This document shows, piece after piece, positions 19,781 to 33,049 of a stretch of 64,000 bases of DNA. The translations under genes were made by a program, and so were the position numbers. The notes below the pieces were generated by a model, which worked only from the letters and a program-made list of their open reading frames with translations, was not told the DNA's origin and made no database searches. The first letter of the stretch is position 1, and every line of letters starts with the position of its first letter. The stretch is from Diadema setosum (taxonomy: Eukaryota > Echinodermata > Echinoidea > Diadematoida > Diadematidae). The stretch is from positions 8,090,608 to 8,154,607 of the forward strand of contig CM067075.1 of NCBI GenBank assembly GCA_033980235.1. Direction: 5' to 3'.

Positions 19781-22314
19781 CTTGAAGACTTCCTGATATG
19801 AAAACCAAAATTGATCTCTGAACATGCAATCGTGCTGTGGCACCTTTGGAGTACTAGTAAATTGAGGAAGTGAGCCAAGGTAATAAATTTGTCATACTCA
19901 TGCAATCGAAAGTATGGCAAAGATCGTGTGATTTATTGACGATAATTATCATCTGTCACATTCATTGAAACGAAGCTCTTGATGAAAAGAGGCATTTTGA
20001 AAACGCCATTACATCTCGAATAGTTCCAATCCAGATATAGGAAAAATATTTAATCATAAATCTGAAGATCTGGAAAGTTTTACGATATTCTGTTTATACG
20101 AATCTCACCATGAGTTGGCCTGTGAAGCTTTGTGATAATAGCATTATTATGGAATAAAAAAAAAAATGGTGGAACGCACCAATTGAGATGTGACGTTATA
20201 ATCACTTTATTTATCATAACCGTCGACAGACTTGCCTTAGAAGTTAAAAAAAACTTAAAGTGAGAAGTTTACATTTCTTTCACTCTTTCACGTCAACATT
20301 GAGAAGGTTATGAAATCTTTGAAATCAGATAGTTTAGCGTCTCACTCTCCAACACATAGTAAATAAATATGCTCAATCAGGTAATCGCCGGACAAAAATA
20401 TCATTGCTTGCCAGTACTTTCATGTTTACAAATACCTTACTGTATGACTGTTGCTGTACCGGCAATTAGAATAAGTTTAATATAGCTATGAATAAAGTCA
20501 TTTAATGTGTATTTACTTGAAGGTATGACCAATGACATTATTTCTTGTAGATCTCTTTTTTGTCCGATTTGTATTTCCAAACTTTGCCATGCTGTTTAGT
20601 TTTTACTATTTTCTTTCACATCAGGCCTTCAAGTTCAAGAAAACTTTACAATACATTTTTTTCTTTTTCTCATTTTGCAGTGGTGGTCTAGCTTTTTTCT
20701 TTGCATAAAAGTCACCATTGTATTTTCGTTTAAGAGTAAAGCATCTGAGTTCCTGTCGTACTTGTGTTTGTTTGTTTCTGTTTTTTAAATCTTCTTTGAC
20801 TACACATGTTAAGAGCACTATCATGTATGGCTTCTTACACTTTGAAGAAAAGATTTGCTTCTTTTTTTAATTTAATTTCTTTGTTTCTCATAAATGAATG
20901 TAGCATTTCTTCCTGCGTCACATGTTCCTATACATAGCCAATTAAAATCTCTGCCCTCAATTTTCATTGACAAGGAACTAGAACACGTAGAGGGGTATCA
21001 CTAATCTCTACAAAGATCAGAGGGGGTAGGGCTTACTAATCCTATAAAGAAAAGAAACGTATCGCTCTTGAAGTGGTGTAGTAAGAATTTTGTATTTTTT
21101 GTAGTTGAATTTTCGTTACTGACTGATGGCATACATGTAGAAACTTTACGCTTACAATTTACTTTAGGAACGGTGATATTCGTTTTCCAATAGTTCGTTT
21201 GTATAATCCGAAAATGAGTAGAGATGAGTGCGGAACAACATTCGGAATTACGAACCTTTTCGAATTACGAACGTTTTCATGTTAACGAATCGATTATAAT
21301 TGTGTTAAAAAAAAATATATATATACATATATAGATACCTTTTTTAGAGAGAGAAAGAGACAGACAGACCGAAAAACAGACTGACAGACAGAAAGAGAGA
21401 GAGAGGGGGGGGGGGGAGAAGTATGATATATATACATTTATTACGTTTCATAGTATTCTTCTTATTATCAACATTTATAAAGGTAAAGACGCTTTTAACG
21501 TCTTACGATAACCACATTAAAATAGCAGCATCCCGTCACCACACGCACGCACACACACACACACACTCACACACACATGCACATGTACACTCTCAGATAA
21601 TTACAGACATACACTCTTTTGGCAAAAACAAAATACACTTGAAACTGTACAAAAAACAACAATAAAAATAAAGCTTCACTTACAAGCCCACCAACATGAC
21701 CAAAGCTAAAGAATTCGAGAGTTCTTATCAGCCCTCCCCTCCAAATTCCTGTTATATTGATGGTAATGACAATGATGAATTCTAGTTAATATAATCTAGT
21801 TTCCTGCAACTTCACTCCGGTGTTTGGATTATTAGTAAGGAACTTATTATTGATCTTTGAGCGAGTAAGGCACAACAACCTTCATATCATCATGGGCTGT
21901 ATAAAAACAATGCATTTATTAAGTATACAATCAAGTAAGATTTGACCACAGACCGTTACTACATTTTACGGTGTCACTTTATCTATTGTACAAAAATTCA
22001 CGACACACAGGGAGACCCAGTTTCAGTTTTCAGAGGCAAAAATCACACGAAAATGCGATAATGTTTCATAAACACATCAAACGTTACGACATACAAATAT
22101 TTCATATATAGGTACTTGTAAAACTGAGTTTGAACGATTTGAGTTGACACAGATCAATAATTTTCAAAGTATATTGTAAGGACTCCAAGCAATGGATACA
22201 AACTGTGAGGAAAACGGGTGATGAAAAGTGTGGAGAAGGTGAAGCTGATCAAACTTGAGCACGAGCAGTTAATTGGTAGATGGGAAATTTGTAGGTAGAT
22301 ATAGAAAGATGTAA

Positions 22315-22345
<31 letters not shown>

Positions 22346-22665
22346 AAGAGGAGGGAGATATAGAAACTTAATGACTTGTTTTGACATTGTAACTTGTGTA
22401 AAAATGTACACTTAATGTATAAACTACTTATTTACTACACGAATGGAAAATGACGCTAAGATAACTTCACTATAGTGGCATAATGATAGATTTCTTAGTC
22501 ATGGCATCGTTGTTCAATGCTATTTTATGAAACATTTCAAAATTGAAATTTGTCACCAGCATATTTGTATTGATCTCGATCTTCACCTCTGTTTAGTGAA
22601 AGAAACTAAATAAACTGAAGTAATTGTTATGTACAGCTGTAATTGAATTCAAACTTTTTCTGAGC

Positions 22666-23396
22666 AAGAAATGAACTCCCACTATCGTACGATCCGTCAA
22701 GAACTTCACGATTGGACATTCGTTACTGATCGTGGAAGGTTTGTTGAACTCGTCTGAAATTTCACGTTTGGATACGAAGTTATGCGAGTCAATACGTGTT
22801 GGTTCCCTTGGATGCGTTATGGTCACGATTGGTCTATTTCAAGCAATACGATCTGTCACGGCCTGGTCTCCCGTTCAACAACGATCCTATATATTGTCCC
22901 GATTGAGTCCACGATTGGGTCCGACCAAACATTACGATCATTACGATCGGGATACCCGATCTGATGCGTGTATCTACGTTCTGATACATTCAAATACGAA
23001 CACTGCGAACCAATGCGGGCTATTGAGATAAGATACATTATACCCCGTTCCCACTGCCGATCAGATCAACTCGTTCAAGCGAGATCAATCCCGATAACCT
23101 ATTTTTACCAGAGCAATCCCGACCAAATGATCGATCGTCCTTCAACACGATCCCTTCCCGACCGCTTTTCGATCTTTTACGATCCACACCCGACCATTCT
23201 CGACATCTCCAGAATCTCTCCTCGACAACCACACAGATCTCTACTCGAACATCCCGATCTACACACAATCAATACACGATCACTTCACGGTCAATAGTCG
23301 ATTTCTACTAGACTTCTTAGACCAGGTCGACATGACTCGATCTGTGTAAGATCTTGCATCGAATGGGTCGGCAGGTTCGTACACTGATCGAGTGAT
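22666..23396. repeat. CGATC/CGACC-rich island, unit 3
   Basis: Near-identical copy of the island in unit 1. Confidence 0.55.
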
Positions 23397-24142
23397 AGAA
23401 GAATTGTTTACAGTTATTCGTTTGGTTATATGAGACAACTCAGTACACTGTAGTTATGCTTGTATACGACATGGCCCAAAAGAGTGCTATAAAACTGACT
23501 CTTAATTGCAAAAGCATGAATGAACGAATGAAAGTATTATCTTTAGTAGTTGATAGACGAACACCTATTTTGAAACCACAATCATCAATTCTCGTGCAGG
23601 CATTTCGATTCTACAGTAATTTTTCCTGAAAACTTGTGATTTGCATTTTTGATATTTTTGCGACCCTAGCCATTCTTGACAGAGGGACAACTTTGACAAC
23701 TTTGCAAGATAAAGTTTCCGACAAAAATTGCTGCGCTGGTCTATAAATCGATGACAAAGACTGATCACTATTGTTTGTGAGCCACTCAAAAAGGTACAAA
23801 AATGCATTCAGTTGTATTCATTCATTTTATCCGTTTTCAGTAGCTATATTGGATGCATTCGTTATCAGCTTTATGGCTTCACTATTGCTCGGTCAAGTAG
23901 GATATCAGTGCCAAAAGTTACAGATTTTGTAAGTCACAAATTTTCAGGGAGATCAAGGCGAAGGTTGATTATCATTGTGTCAATAAAGTGTTCTCTCTAT
24001 TAGATAATGCAACGATTTCATTCAGTCGCTCATATCTTTTTCTATAAGAGACAGTTTTGTAGCACTCTGTCTGCCGGGACACCATGTATGATATAATAGG
24101 TTCGTTCACATGCATTCAATATTTGCAGTATATATAAGAACA

Positions 24143-24405
24143 CCTCCCGGGGTCTCAGTTTCGAATCCCAATGGAATCCCATTTTCTTTGCTCATTTTTC
24201 CACTAAAATATATACAGTATTCCTTCCGATCAGTTTATTCTGTCTTTATTTGTTACATACTCAAAAAGCTGCATCGCTTCTGTGATCTCTCGCATTTATC
24301 TCAAAGTTAAATTATCCTTCGGGTTTATGCCAGGTTTAAGCATGCACGTGTGTGTCACACACAAACACACTGCTATACCTTCTGACCATATGAGCATTGG
24401 GAATT

Positions 24406-24445
<40 letters not shown>

Positions 24446-24735
24446 ACGAACACTGAACTAGGGCTTTCTATAGATCAGTCGGTAGAGCACCGGGCTAGCA
24501 ATCCCGAGGTCTCGGGTTCGAATCCCGATGGAATTCCATTATCTTTGCTAATTTTTCCACTAATGATTTATATTCTTTCTGGTCAGTTTATTCTGTCTTT
24601 ATTTGTTACATACGCAAAAAGCTGCACCGCTTCGGTGATCCCTCGCATTTATCCCAAAGTTGAATTATCCTTCGGGTTTCTGCCAGATTTAAGCGTATGT
24701 GTCACACACAAGCACACTGCTATACCTTCTGATTA
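24143..24735 (+). repeat. Two tandem tRNA-derived SINE copies, unit 3
   Basis: Left copy 24143-24387, right copy 24464-24735 with the tRNA-like head at 24464-24535. They are separated by the longest poly-T run of the four units. Confidence 0.75.
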
Positions 24736-25206
24736 GGCGCTGTATATGCCTACAGACGAGCACAATACGGAGGGTTTGTTGACACCTTCGAGGGAAGAAA
24801 AAATCGACTATATTGAAACTGATACATCAACATTTTATTCGTCTCGTTTGTTGTGTATTGCTGTCTCGTTGGTCTACTTTTGCGGGACTATGTGAGATCA
24901 TGGTATGTCAGTTTGTCTTAAATTGATGATTTGTTATTATGTGGTTGATGTTGGGGCGTTGTCATCATGCAGTATCATCGAGAAATATGATTAAATTGTT
25001 GTTGTGTTGCTGATTGGACATTACAATTTGAAATTTATTGAGATAAAAAAACAAAGAATAGCATGAGCAGAACAATGTAGAACCTGTAAACAATCAAAAG
25101 TACACTATATGCAAGCCTCCAATGGTTGTGTTGGCCCTTTCCTTTCTTAAAAAAAAAAGTCTACTCCATTTTCCTCGTTAAATTGATTGCACGAGGTAGG
25201 AACTTG

Positions 25207-25482
25207 ATCGCCTAAAAATGAAATTGAATGCTCCAAACAAGCTCATTGAGACTATCACATGACTATCGCATGAATTTGAATGCACGAGTCTCACATTTTG
25301 AAATTGAATGCCCAATCGTGAATTTGATTTCACGAAAACGAAATAGAGTGCCCATAAATGAAATTGATCGCTCTCGGATTCTGAATTTGAATGCCCGAAT
25401 ATTTTCGCGTGCGTGCGCTGTGTGAATTTGAATGCACATTAATGAATTTGAATGACAAAAGTATGAAATTGACTGGGAAAAC
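25207..25482 (+). repeat. Degenerate array of GAATTTGAATGC words, unit 3
   Basis: Near-identical to the array of unit 1. Confidence 0.55.
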
Positions 25483-25484
25483 CT

Positions 25485-25515
<31 letters not shown>

Positions 25516-26268
25516 TAACAATAACAGTGGCCTCTTATAATTAGCTGAAGTCCATCGAGAATGTACGTAAAACTATACATGATTCTGTGAGATGAAACAT
25601 TTATAAATTACAGCAACCGCATTCATGTTGACAATTCTGATGATCACAGTAATATCAAAGCTGCAAAATATCAATTTCACAATATAGATTGCGTTAAGCT
25701 GAAGGTAACATTGTACAGGTGCAATTTCTTATCATAGAATCTCTGCATTATCGTCGAACTTGATACAATCGCCATCATCATTTATCATCGTGGGCTATAC
25801 GTGATATAGATTTTATACGTAATTCACACATAACAAAAAAAAATTGACAATCATTTTGGTGATACAATATGCACATAAAATGAGAAACAAAACTACTAAA
25901 TATCACACATCATATCTAAAGCTGTAACGCATTTATGTACACTATTATGATATATTCTATATTGTACACGTATATAATCTATACAAAAGCACTTTAACAT
26001 TTTTATTGTAGATTATACAGAGAAAGAGACATCAAACATTCTTACACCTGATTATATTTTGTAAAATCCTCCAACAGTAATTGAGCACGAACCATGCCTT
26101 TTTAATAGAAGTAAAAATGGTAGTAGATATTGAGTGCCTTTTGCGTCGACAATTTCAGATTTTTGGATGTTCTTCCACAAGCATTTGAAATGAGATTATT
26201 ATGGCTCCATGCTGTCTATAAAGAATAGGAGTATAACAAATTAGATAATTCAGGAAAAACGTAAAGCA

Positions 26269-26427
26269 GGGCCCTGCTTCATAAAGATGTACGTAAAGTT
26301 ACAAACGACTTACGAACGACTGGTTAGCAGTGAGTTCTGATGCGCTATAATTATCAGAATTTCAATAATTCAGCACAAGAACTGATCACCAGTTAGTAAC
26401 TTTAAGAACAGCTTTATGAAACACCCC
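26269..26427 (+). mobile_element. Short inverted-repeat element (MITE), unit 3
   Basis: Same element and position as in units 1 and 2. Confidence 0.7.
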
Positions 26428-27400
26428 AAGGTAATACTCATGGAAAGGCATTGTTTACAAAACAGATTGCAAAATGTACATTCTTAACATTTACATACGT
26501 ATTTATACCTCGAGGCTTATAGTCTCCTCTTAAAAACTATGCGTTTCCTATCTCAAAATTGAATATATCTGTCTAAAAAGTTTAAACTGCAGCAGAATAA
26601 ATTTTCGTAGAAATACAACGGGATGGATATAGTCTTATAGGTTGCTACTTCTCAATGTCCTTTCTGTTGATAGCAATGCAAAATGATGTTCGACGGTCTA
26701 CCTCCAACCGCGTTACGTACTTAGCACTTAGCTAAAAGTAATTGCATGAAACTCGAACAACGAATTTTTGCCCGCCCAGGATTACCTGCAAAAGATTAGA
26801 GAACAAGGTCACTGGAGGGAACGGTATCTTCTCTAATACCAAGGTCACTGATGGGATCGACGTAGAAATAATCGACAGAGTCGTCACTAAGGGAGCGTTC
26901 CTCATCGCCGGGGCCAATGTCATTGGTAACTGACTTTTTATGTGACTCATGCACCAGAATACTGGTGCCTGCTTGCAGCTTGGAAGCGTGCATGCTATCC
27001 TGTTCTTTGCTTGAGGATTTCCGACTTCGTCTTTGGGGATGGTAATATCGCAGGTAATATGACTCTCGGCATCGTTGTCGTGTCATGGCACAGATCGCCA
27101 CAGCAATGACTAATAGGCCTAGGTCTACACATACTGAGAGTGAGATATAAAGCACACATGATTTCAAATCGCCTGTACTCCCTTTTGAAAGGACGGACTT
27201 ACTAGTAATTGTCATCAGTGCTTGCCTCGTTTCTGTTTCTTCTCCGAGCGTCGTCGCATTGCTTGTTGCAGGGGATGAGCGAATAAAGGAACACTGCCAA
27301 CATTTGTCGACCTTGACCGTTCCCGCGATGAACCCGGTGTAGATGACTCAACAGATGTGAACTGGATGGGCCGTTTTGAATCCATCGTTTTCCGAGATAA

Positions 27401-27887
27401 TGTTGGGACCGCCGAGTTGGTACCCAAGACAGTTAGAGTTAAACTCTGAAGGACACAAGAAGAAACCAGGCAACCAGTCATTTCGATGGTTCATGTCTCA
27501 AAAGTAGTCTTTTATTCGAGCTCGCAAGATTACATGACTATGACAAGCCAGTGCTCATTCCAAGACTGCCTTTTACTCCAGTCAGCGTCCCAAGATATAC
27601 TCCTCAACACTCACTCTTAATTTCTTACAACATCAAAGCATCATTCATCACCTTCTTGTATACAATGACTCTCTTCTACAGTGACCGTTACCAATGACCA
27701 TTTGTGGTCTGGTCTGGGGACAGGGAGTCTACTTGGGGGTGATAAACTCTAGGGGGCTCGTCCGTGGTAAGGGGAAAGGAAGAACCACAGATACAAACAA
27801 TGTTCTCAGTTAATGTGTCCGCCCATAAGACTTGCCCTACCAACTTTCAAGTGGAGTCCCAATTTGCCTAACTCTGGGACCGTAACA
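27401..27887 (-). mobile_element. Solo LTR 1 (487 bp) in receptor copy 4
   Basis: The insert begins TGTTGGGACC and ends GGACCGTAACA, giving TG..CA ends. It is flanked by the direct repeat ATAA (27397-27400 and 27888-27891). The uninterrupted sequence is present in copies 2 and 3, which fixes both ends exactly. On the minus strand there is an AATAAA signal at about 27511, consistent with an LTR in that orientation. No internal retroviral sequence or second LTR is present, so it is a solo LTR left by recombination. It interrupts the stalk-coding part of the gene. Confidence 0.85.
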
Positions 27888-27953
27888 ATAATTTTGCAGT
27901 AGTCACATCAGTTAATATAAACTTTGACGTTGTTGAAGGAGACTCGGTTGTAT

Positions 27954-28857
27954 TGTAACGGTTTTATATTTATACGTATATGATTAAGTATAGCGTTCAG
28001 TAATCTGTTGTGTTTTTGTTATGTAAGCTAGGTAATATGCTCTGTGTGTTTCTGTTGTGTAAGCGAGGTACACTGCCAGCTCAGCGTCTTTTCTGTCTTT
28101 TCTCTTCTCTTCGTCTTAATTAGCTCGTCTATTGTCTCTTATGTTGTTCTTTGTCTCTCGCCTCGTCTCCCTCTCTCCCTCCCTTTTGTTGTTCTTTGTT
28201 CTCGTCCAGTCCCTCTCTCTTCCCCTCTCCTATGTTGTTCTTTGTTTATAATCCGGTCCTCCTCTCTTCCCCTCTCCTATGTTGTTCTTTGTTCCCCGTC
28301 TAGTCTCTCTCTCTCTCCTCTTCTCCCTTCTTGTTCTTTGTTTCTTGTTTACGCTGGGTCTGGTGTGTCTAATTTGACCGTCTGCTTTGTAAACGTGATT
28401 GACAGCTAGCCACACTGACGGTCACTGCCATGTCCACTATAAATAGGGCAGGGTTTCTCTTTGTTAGAACACACCGAGATTGAGATTGAGACAAGATTGA
28501 GATTACACACACACTGAAATTGGGATAAGATTACTGTGAGATTAGTGTCGGACTTCGGCAGATCACAAGAATGGCAATGTTATACCGTGTACATGTATTG
28601 AACGTCACGTGGAGCAGGCGAGTGTATTGTCGCCTTAATAAAGTCATTGTGAACCGGAATCTTGAGTCTTAGTGCTGTCTGTCATGCTTCAACATCCACT
28701 CTACAGTCCGTGAGGCCCGCTACCAACCTCATCTATCACGGAATCTCAAAGGAACAATACATGTCTTCTCACACTTCTCCGACCCAGTACCCCACACTCG
28801 CAATCTCCTATTAACTATACCACATACGACTATGTTCCGAAGAGAGACACCGTGACA
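27954..28857 (+). mobile_element. Solo LTR 2 (904 bp) in receptor copy 4
   Basis: The insert begins TGTAACGG and ends CCGTGACA, flanked by the direct repeat GTAT (27950-27953 and 28858-28861). Comparison with copies 2 and 3 gives the empty site. Inside, in plus orientation, are a TATA box TATAAAT at 28438, a polyadenylation signal AATAAA at 28637, and a pyrimidine-rich U3 with tandem repeats, the normal layout of an LTR. No coding part is present. It differs in sequence and orientation from LTR 1, so the two are separate insertions. Confidence 0.88.
28138..28345 (+). repeat. Tandem repeats in U3 of solo LTR 2
   Basis: Five copies of a pyrimidine-rich unit of about 46-50 bp, each marked by TTGTTCTTTGT (near 28145, 28189, 28233, 28281 and 28332) and separated by CTCTCTC/CCCTCTCC runs. 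Repeats in U3 often act as enhancers in LTR elements. Open frames across it are a by-product of the biased composition. Confidence 0.65.
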
Positions 28858-29794
28858 GTATTTGAGCCAATATCGACACCTGACGTCAATGATGTTTCAT
28901 TCATAGGTCCAGTAGAAGTGGATACAGTTGGTATATACAGTGGAGATTCGGTTCTTGTAACCACTGCTTCATAGGAGCGTGTCGTTACCGCATTTTTCTT
29001 TGTTTTAGATTTATTGATCAACGGCGTTGAGTGCTGAGGAGGCTTTACACTCACAGAGGGTGCAGTAATTTGGTTAATATTACAACGAACAAATGACGTA
29101 CTATTTGATGCTTGGAATTCTACATCAGCGTCCCCATTTGTCTCAGACATATCTATCTGAAACAGAAGCCTCTCATTGTCTATGTATCCTGTCGTGTTCT
29201 TGCCACCGACTCGAACAACCACTTTTGTTTCCCCGGTGGGTTGTTGCCAGCCTTCAAGTACACAAAAGATGATTTGAAACATTTGCCCGGAGTTTTCACT
29301 AGCTGGTAGGCAATCGCATGCAATTATTTGGACATAGTACTGTTGTAGAATCTGAAATTCCACTGTTGCGCCGTTATACCGAAGCACTTGGCATGTATAC
29401 CACCCGTAGTCAGCTCTGTTTGTATTGACGATGTGAAGCTCAAAAGAACTCAAATCTTCTAAATAATGCTTCCGATAGGCATATGAAATCCGGGGGTCAT
29501 TAATTTTGTTACGAGCTATGCCAAGCTGTGGATTTAAAAGTACTAATGTAGTTGATGCGTTGTCATGATGTCTTATCCAATAAGTAAGTTGGTACCAGTT
29601 GTTTGGAAACAAACACAAGAGAGTCATATTTGCTCCAACCCCATAGTCTTGTGGAATGGAAACTTGTTGGTTGTCCACAGAGGGCATGGTAGTCATCAAT
29701 ATGAAAATAATTCGAAGCCATCGACCCCTGAGAAAATTTGAAATCCACTTACGAGAAGACGGCATGGTAACCCAAGACTCCAAGTCACGAGCCT

Positions 29795-30157
29795 CTGTCG
29801 AAGGAAGTCAAAGATGGTTTATACATTCATTGGTCAGGAATTGATTACAGAATGGATCCAGGCAATTTGCGAGTTTACCATCAGTGCAAAGGATAAGCGA
29901 TAAAGGATAAAGATAAAAAGGACGCACCTTCACAACTATTCAGTGCATCAAGTTACGTCAGTCCTCTTCACAATTATTACTGCGACCAACTGCAACTGTT
30001 GGACAATTCGTCATTTAGCCAGACAGTTCAACAGGTTTGACCTTAGTGGTGACCGTCATCTTCCTAGTTAAGTGTAGTTAGCTACTGCTGTGTCTTTTGC
30101 CAGGCGTCCAAGATGGACTGAAATATGAAGCACACCTTGACAATTGTTATGGTGTAC
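29795..30157 (-). other. Predicted 5' leader intron, copy 4
   Basis: Same donor, acceptor and length (363 bp) as copies 1 to 3, although the gene downstream is broken. Confidence 0.45.
29892..29916 (+). promoter_or_regulatory. Cluster of four GATAA motifs, copy 4
   Basis: Identical to the cluster in copies 1 to 3, although the gene is broken. Confidence 0.3.
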
Positions 30158-32698
30158 CTTGAAGACTTCCTGATATGAAAACCAAAATTGATCTCTGAAC
30201 ATGCAATCGTGCTGTGGCACCTTTGGAGTACTAGTAAATTGAGGAAGTGAGCCAAGGTAATAAATTTGTCATACTCATGCAATCGAAAGTATGGCAAAGA
30301 TCGTGTGATTTATTGACGATAATTATCATCTGTCACATTCATTGAAACGAAGCTCTTGATGAAAAGAGGCATTTTGAAAACGCCATTGCATCTCGAATAG
30401 TTCCAATCCAGATATAGGAAAAATATTTTAATCATAAATCTGAAGATCTGGAAAGTTTTATAATATTCTGTTTATACGAATCTCACCATGAGTTGGCCTG
30501 TGAAGCTTTGTGATAATAGCATTATTATGGAATTTAAAAAAAAATGGTGGAACGCACCAATTGAGATGTGACGTTATAATCACTTTATTTATCATAACCG
30601 TCGACAGACTTGCCTTAGAAGTTAAAAAAAACTTAAAGTGAGAAGTTTACATTTCTTTCACTCTTTCACGTCAACATTGAGAAGGTTATGAAATCTTTGA
30701 AATCAGATAGTTTAGCGTCTCACTCTCCAACACATAGTAAATAAATATGCTCAATCAGGTAATCGCCGGACAAAAATATCATTGCTTGCCAGTACTTTCA
30801 TGTTTACAAATACCTTACTGTATGACTGTTGCTGTACCGGCAATTAGAATAAGTTTAATATAGCTATGAATAAAGTCATTTAATGTGTATTTACTTGAAG
30901 GTATGACCAATGACATTATTTCTTGTAGATCTCTTTTTTGTCCGATTTGTATTTCCAAACTTTGCCATGCTGTTTAGTTTTTACTATTTTCTTTCACATC
31001 AGGCCTTCAAGTTCAAGAAAACTTTACAATACATTTTTTTCTTTTTCTCATTTTGCAGTGGTGGTCTAGCTTTTTTCTTTGCATAAAAGTCACCATTGTA
31101 TTTTCGTTTAAGAGTAAAGCATCTGAGTTCCTGTCGTACTTGTGTTTGTTTGTTTCTGTTTTTTAAATCTTCTTTGACTACACATGTTAAGAGCACTATC
31201 ATGTATGGCTTCTTACACTTTGAAGAAAAGATTTGCTTCTTTTTTTAATTTAATTTCTTTGTTTCTCATAAATGAATGTAGCATTTCTTCCTGCGTCACA
31301 TGTTCCTATACATAGCCAATTAAAATCTCTGCCCTCAATTTTCATTGGCAAGGAACTAGAACACGTAGAGGGGTATCACTAATCTCTACAAAGATCAGAG
31401 GGGGTAGGGCTTACTAATCCTATAAAGAAAAGAAACGTATCGCTCTTGAAGTGGTGTAGTAAGATTTTTGTATTTTTTGTAGTTGAATTTTCGTTACTGA
31501 CTGATGGCATATATGTAGAAACTTTACGCTTACAATTTACTTTAGGAACGGTGATATTCGTTTTCCAATAGTTCGTTTGTATAATCCGAAAATGAGTAGA
31601 GATGAGTGCCGAACAGCATTCGGAATTACGAACCTTTTCGAATTACGAACGTTTTCATGTTAACGAATCGATTATAATTGTGTTAAAAAATATATATATA
31701 TATACATATATAGATACCTTTTTTAGAGAGAGAAAGAGACAGAGACAGACAGACCGACAAACAGACTGACAGACAGAAAGAGAGAGAGAGGGGGGGGGGG
31801 GGAGAAGTATGATATATATACATTTATTACGTTTCATAGTATTCTTCTTATTATCAACATTTATAAAGGTAAAGACGCTTTTAACGTCTTACGATAACCA
31901 CATTAAAATAGCAGCATCCCGTGACTACACGCATGCACACACACACACACTCACACACACATGCACATGTACACTCTCAGATAATTACAGACATACACTC
32001 TTTTGGCAAAAACAAAATACACTTGAAACTGTACAAAAAACAACAATAAAAATAAAGCTTCACTTACAAGCCCACCAACATGACCAAAGCTAAAGAATTC
32101 GAGAGTTCTTATCAGCCCTCCCCTCCAAATTCCTGTTATATTGATGGTAATGACAATGATGAATTCTAGTTAATATAATCTAGTTTCCTGCAACTTCACT
32201 CCGGTGTTTGGATTATTAGTAAGGAACTTATTATTGATCTTTGAGCGAGTAAGGCACAACAACCTTCATATCATCATGGGCTGTATAAAAACAATGCATT
32301 TATTAAGTATACAATCAAGTAAGATTTGACCACAGACCGTTACTACATTTTACGGTGTCACTTTATCTATTGTACAAAAATTCACGACACACAGGGAGAC
32401 CCAGTTTCAGTTTTCAGAGGCAAAAATCACACGAAAATGCGATAATGTTTCATAAACACATCAAACGTTACGACATACAAATATTTCATATATAGGTACT
32501 TGTAAAACTGAGTTTGAACGATTTGAGTTGACACAGATCAATAATTTTCAAAGTATATTGTAAGGACTCCAAGCAATGGATACAAACTGTGAGGAAAACG
32601 GGTGATGAAAAGTGTGGAGAAGGTGAAGCTGATCAAACTTGAGCACGAGCAGTTAATTGGTAGATGGGAAATTTGTAGGTAGATATAGAAAGATGTAA

Positions 32699-32729
<31 letters not shown>

Positions 32730-33049
32730 AAGAGGAGGGAGATATAGAAACTTAATGACTTGTTTTGACATTGTAACTTGTGTAAAAATGTACACTTAAT
32801 GTATAAACTACTTATTTACTACACGAATGGAAAATGACGCTAAGATAACTTCACTATAGTGGCATAATGATAGATTTCTTAGTCATGGCATCGTTGTTCA
32901 ATGCTATTTTATGAAACATTTCAAAATTGAAATTTGTCACCAGCATATTTGTATTGATCTCGATCTTCACCTCTGTTTAGTGAAAGAAACTAAATAAACT
33001 GAAGTAATTGTTATGTACAGCTGTAATTGAATTCAAACTTTTTCTGAGC

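Larger units (their letters stand above)
17805..26795 (-). repeat. Tandem unit 3 of the receptor array (8991 bp)
   Basis: Complete unit with the same layout as unit 2. Visible differences from unit 2 are a few single bases and changed lengths of homopolymer and dinucleotide runs, for example a longer poly-T before the SINE at 24409-24444. Confidence 0.9.
19782..26795. other. Spacer of unit 3
   Basis: Same content as the spacer of unit 2 and no gene. The G run near 21407 and the poly-T at about 24409-24444 are longer than in the neighbours. The stretch 26617-26795 is the decayed tail remnant after the TAA of copy 4. Confidence 0.6.
26796..29765 (-). pseudogene. Ig-domain transmembrane receptor, copy 4, broken by two solo LTRs
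   Basis: The 5' part (29765 down to about 28863) encodes the leader, both Ig-like domains and the start of the stalk, almost unchanged from copy 2. The frame then runs into an LTR (27954-28857) and stops within it. A 66-bp stalk piece (27888-27953) separates this from a second LTR (27401-27887). The 3' part (27400 to 26796) encodes the rest of the stalk, membrane span and tail, but a 13-bp deletion near 27274 between GGATG repeats shifts the frame. The tail itself keeps YVDP and the SSDLVL end. A truncated secreted product with both Ig domains could still be made, since the first 300 or so codons are intact; that is inference. Confidence 0.9.

Noticed and set aside
27750..27766. Retroviral primer-binding site resembling tRNA-Pro (GGGGGCTCGTCCG) within solo LTR 1
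   Set aside because: It lies inside the sequence bounded by TG..CA ends and the target duplication, and the LTR appears to be in the opposite orientation, so the match is probably chance.
28044..28409. 121-codon open frame rich in Ser, Leu and Pro
   Set aside because: It is the translation of pyrimidine-rich tandem repeats in the LTR U3 region, with no protein features.
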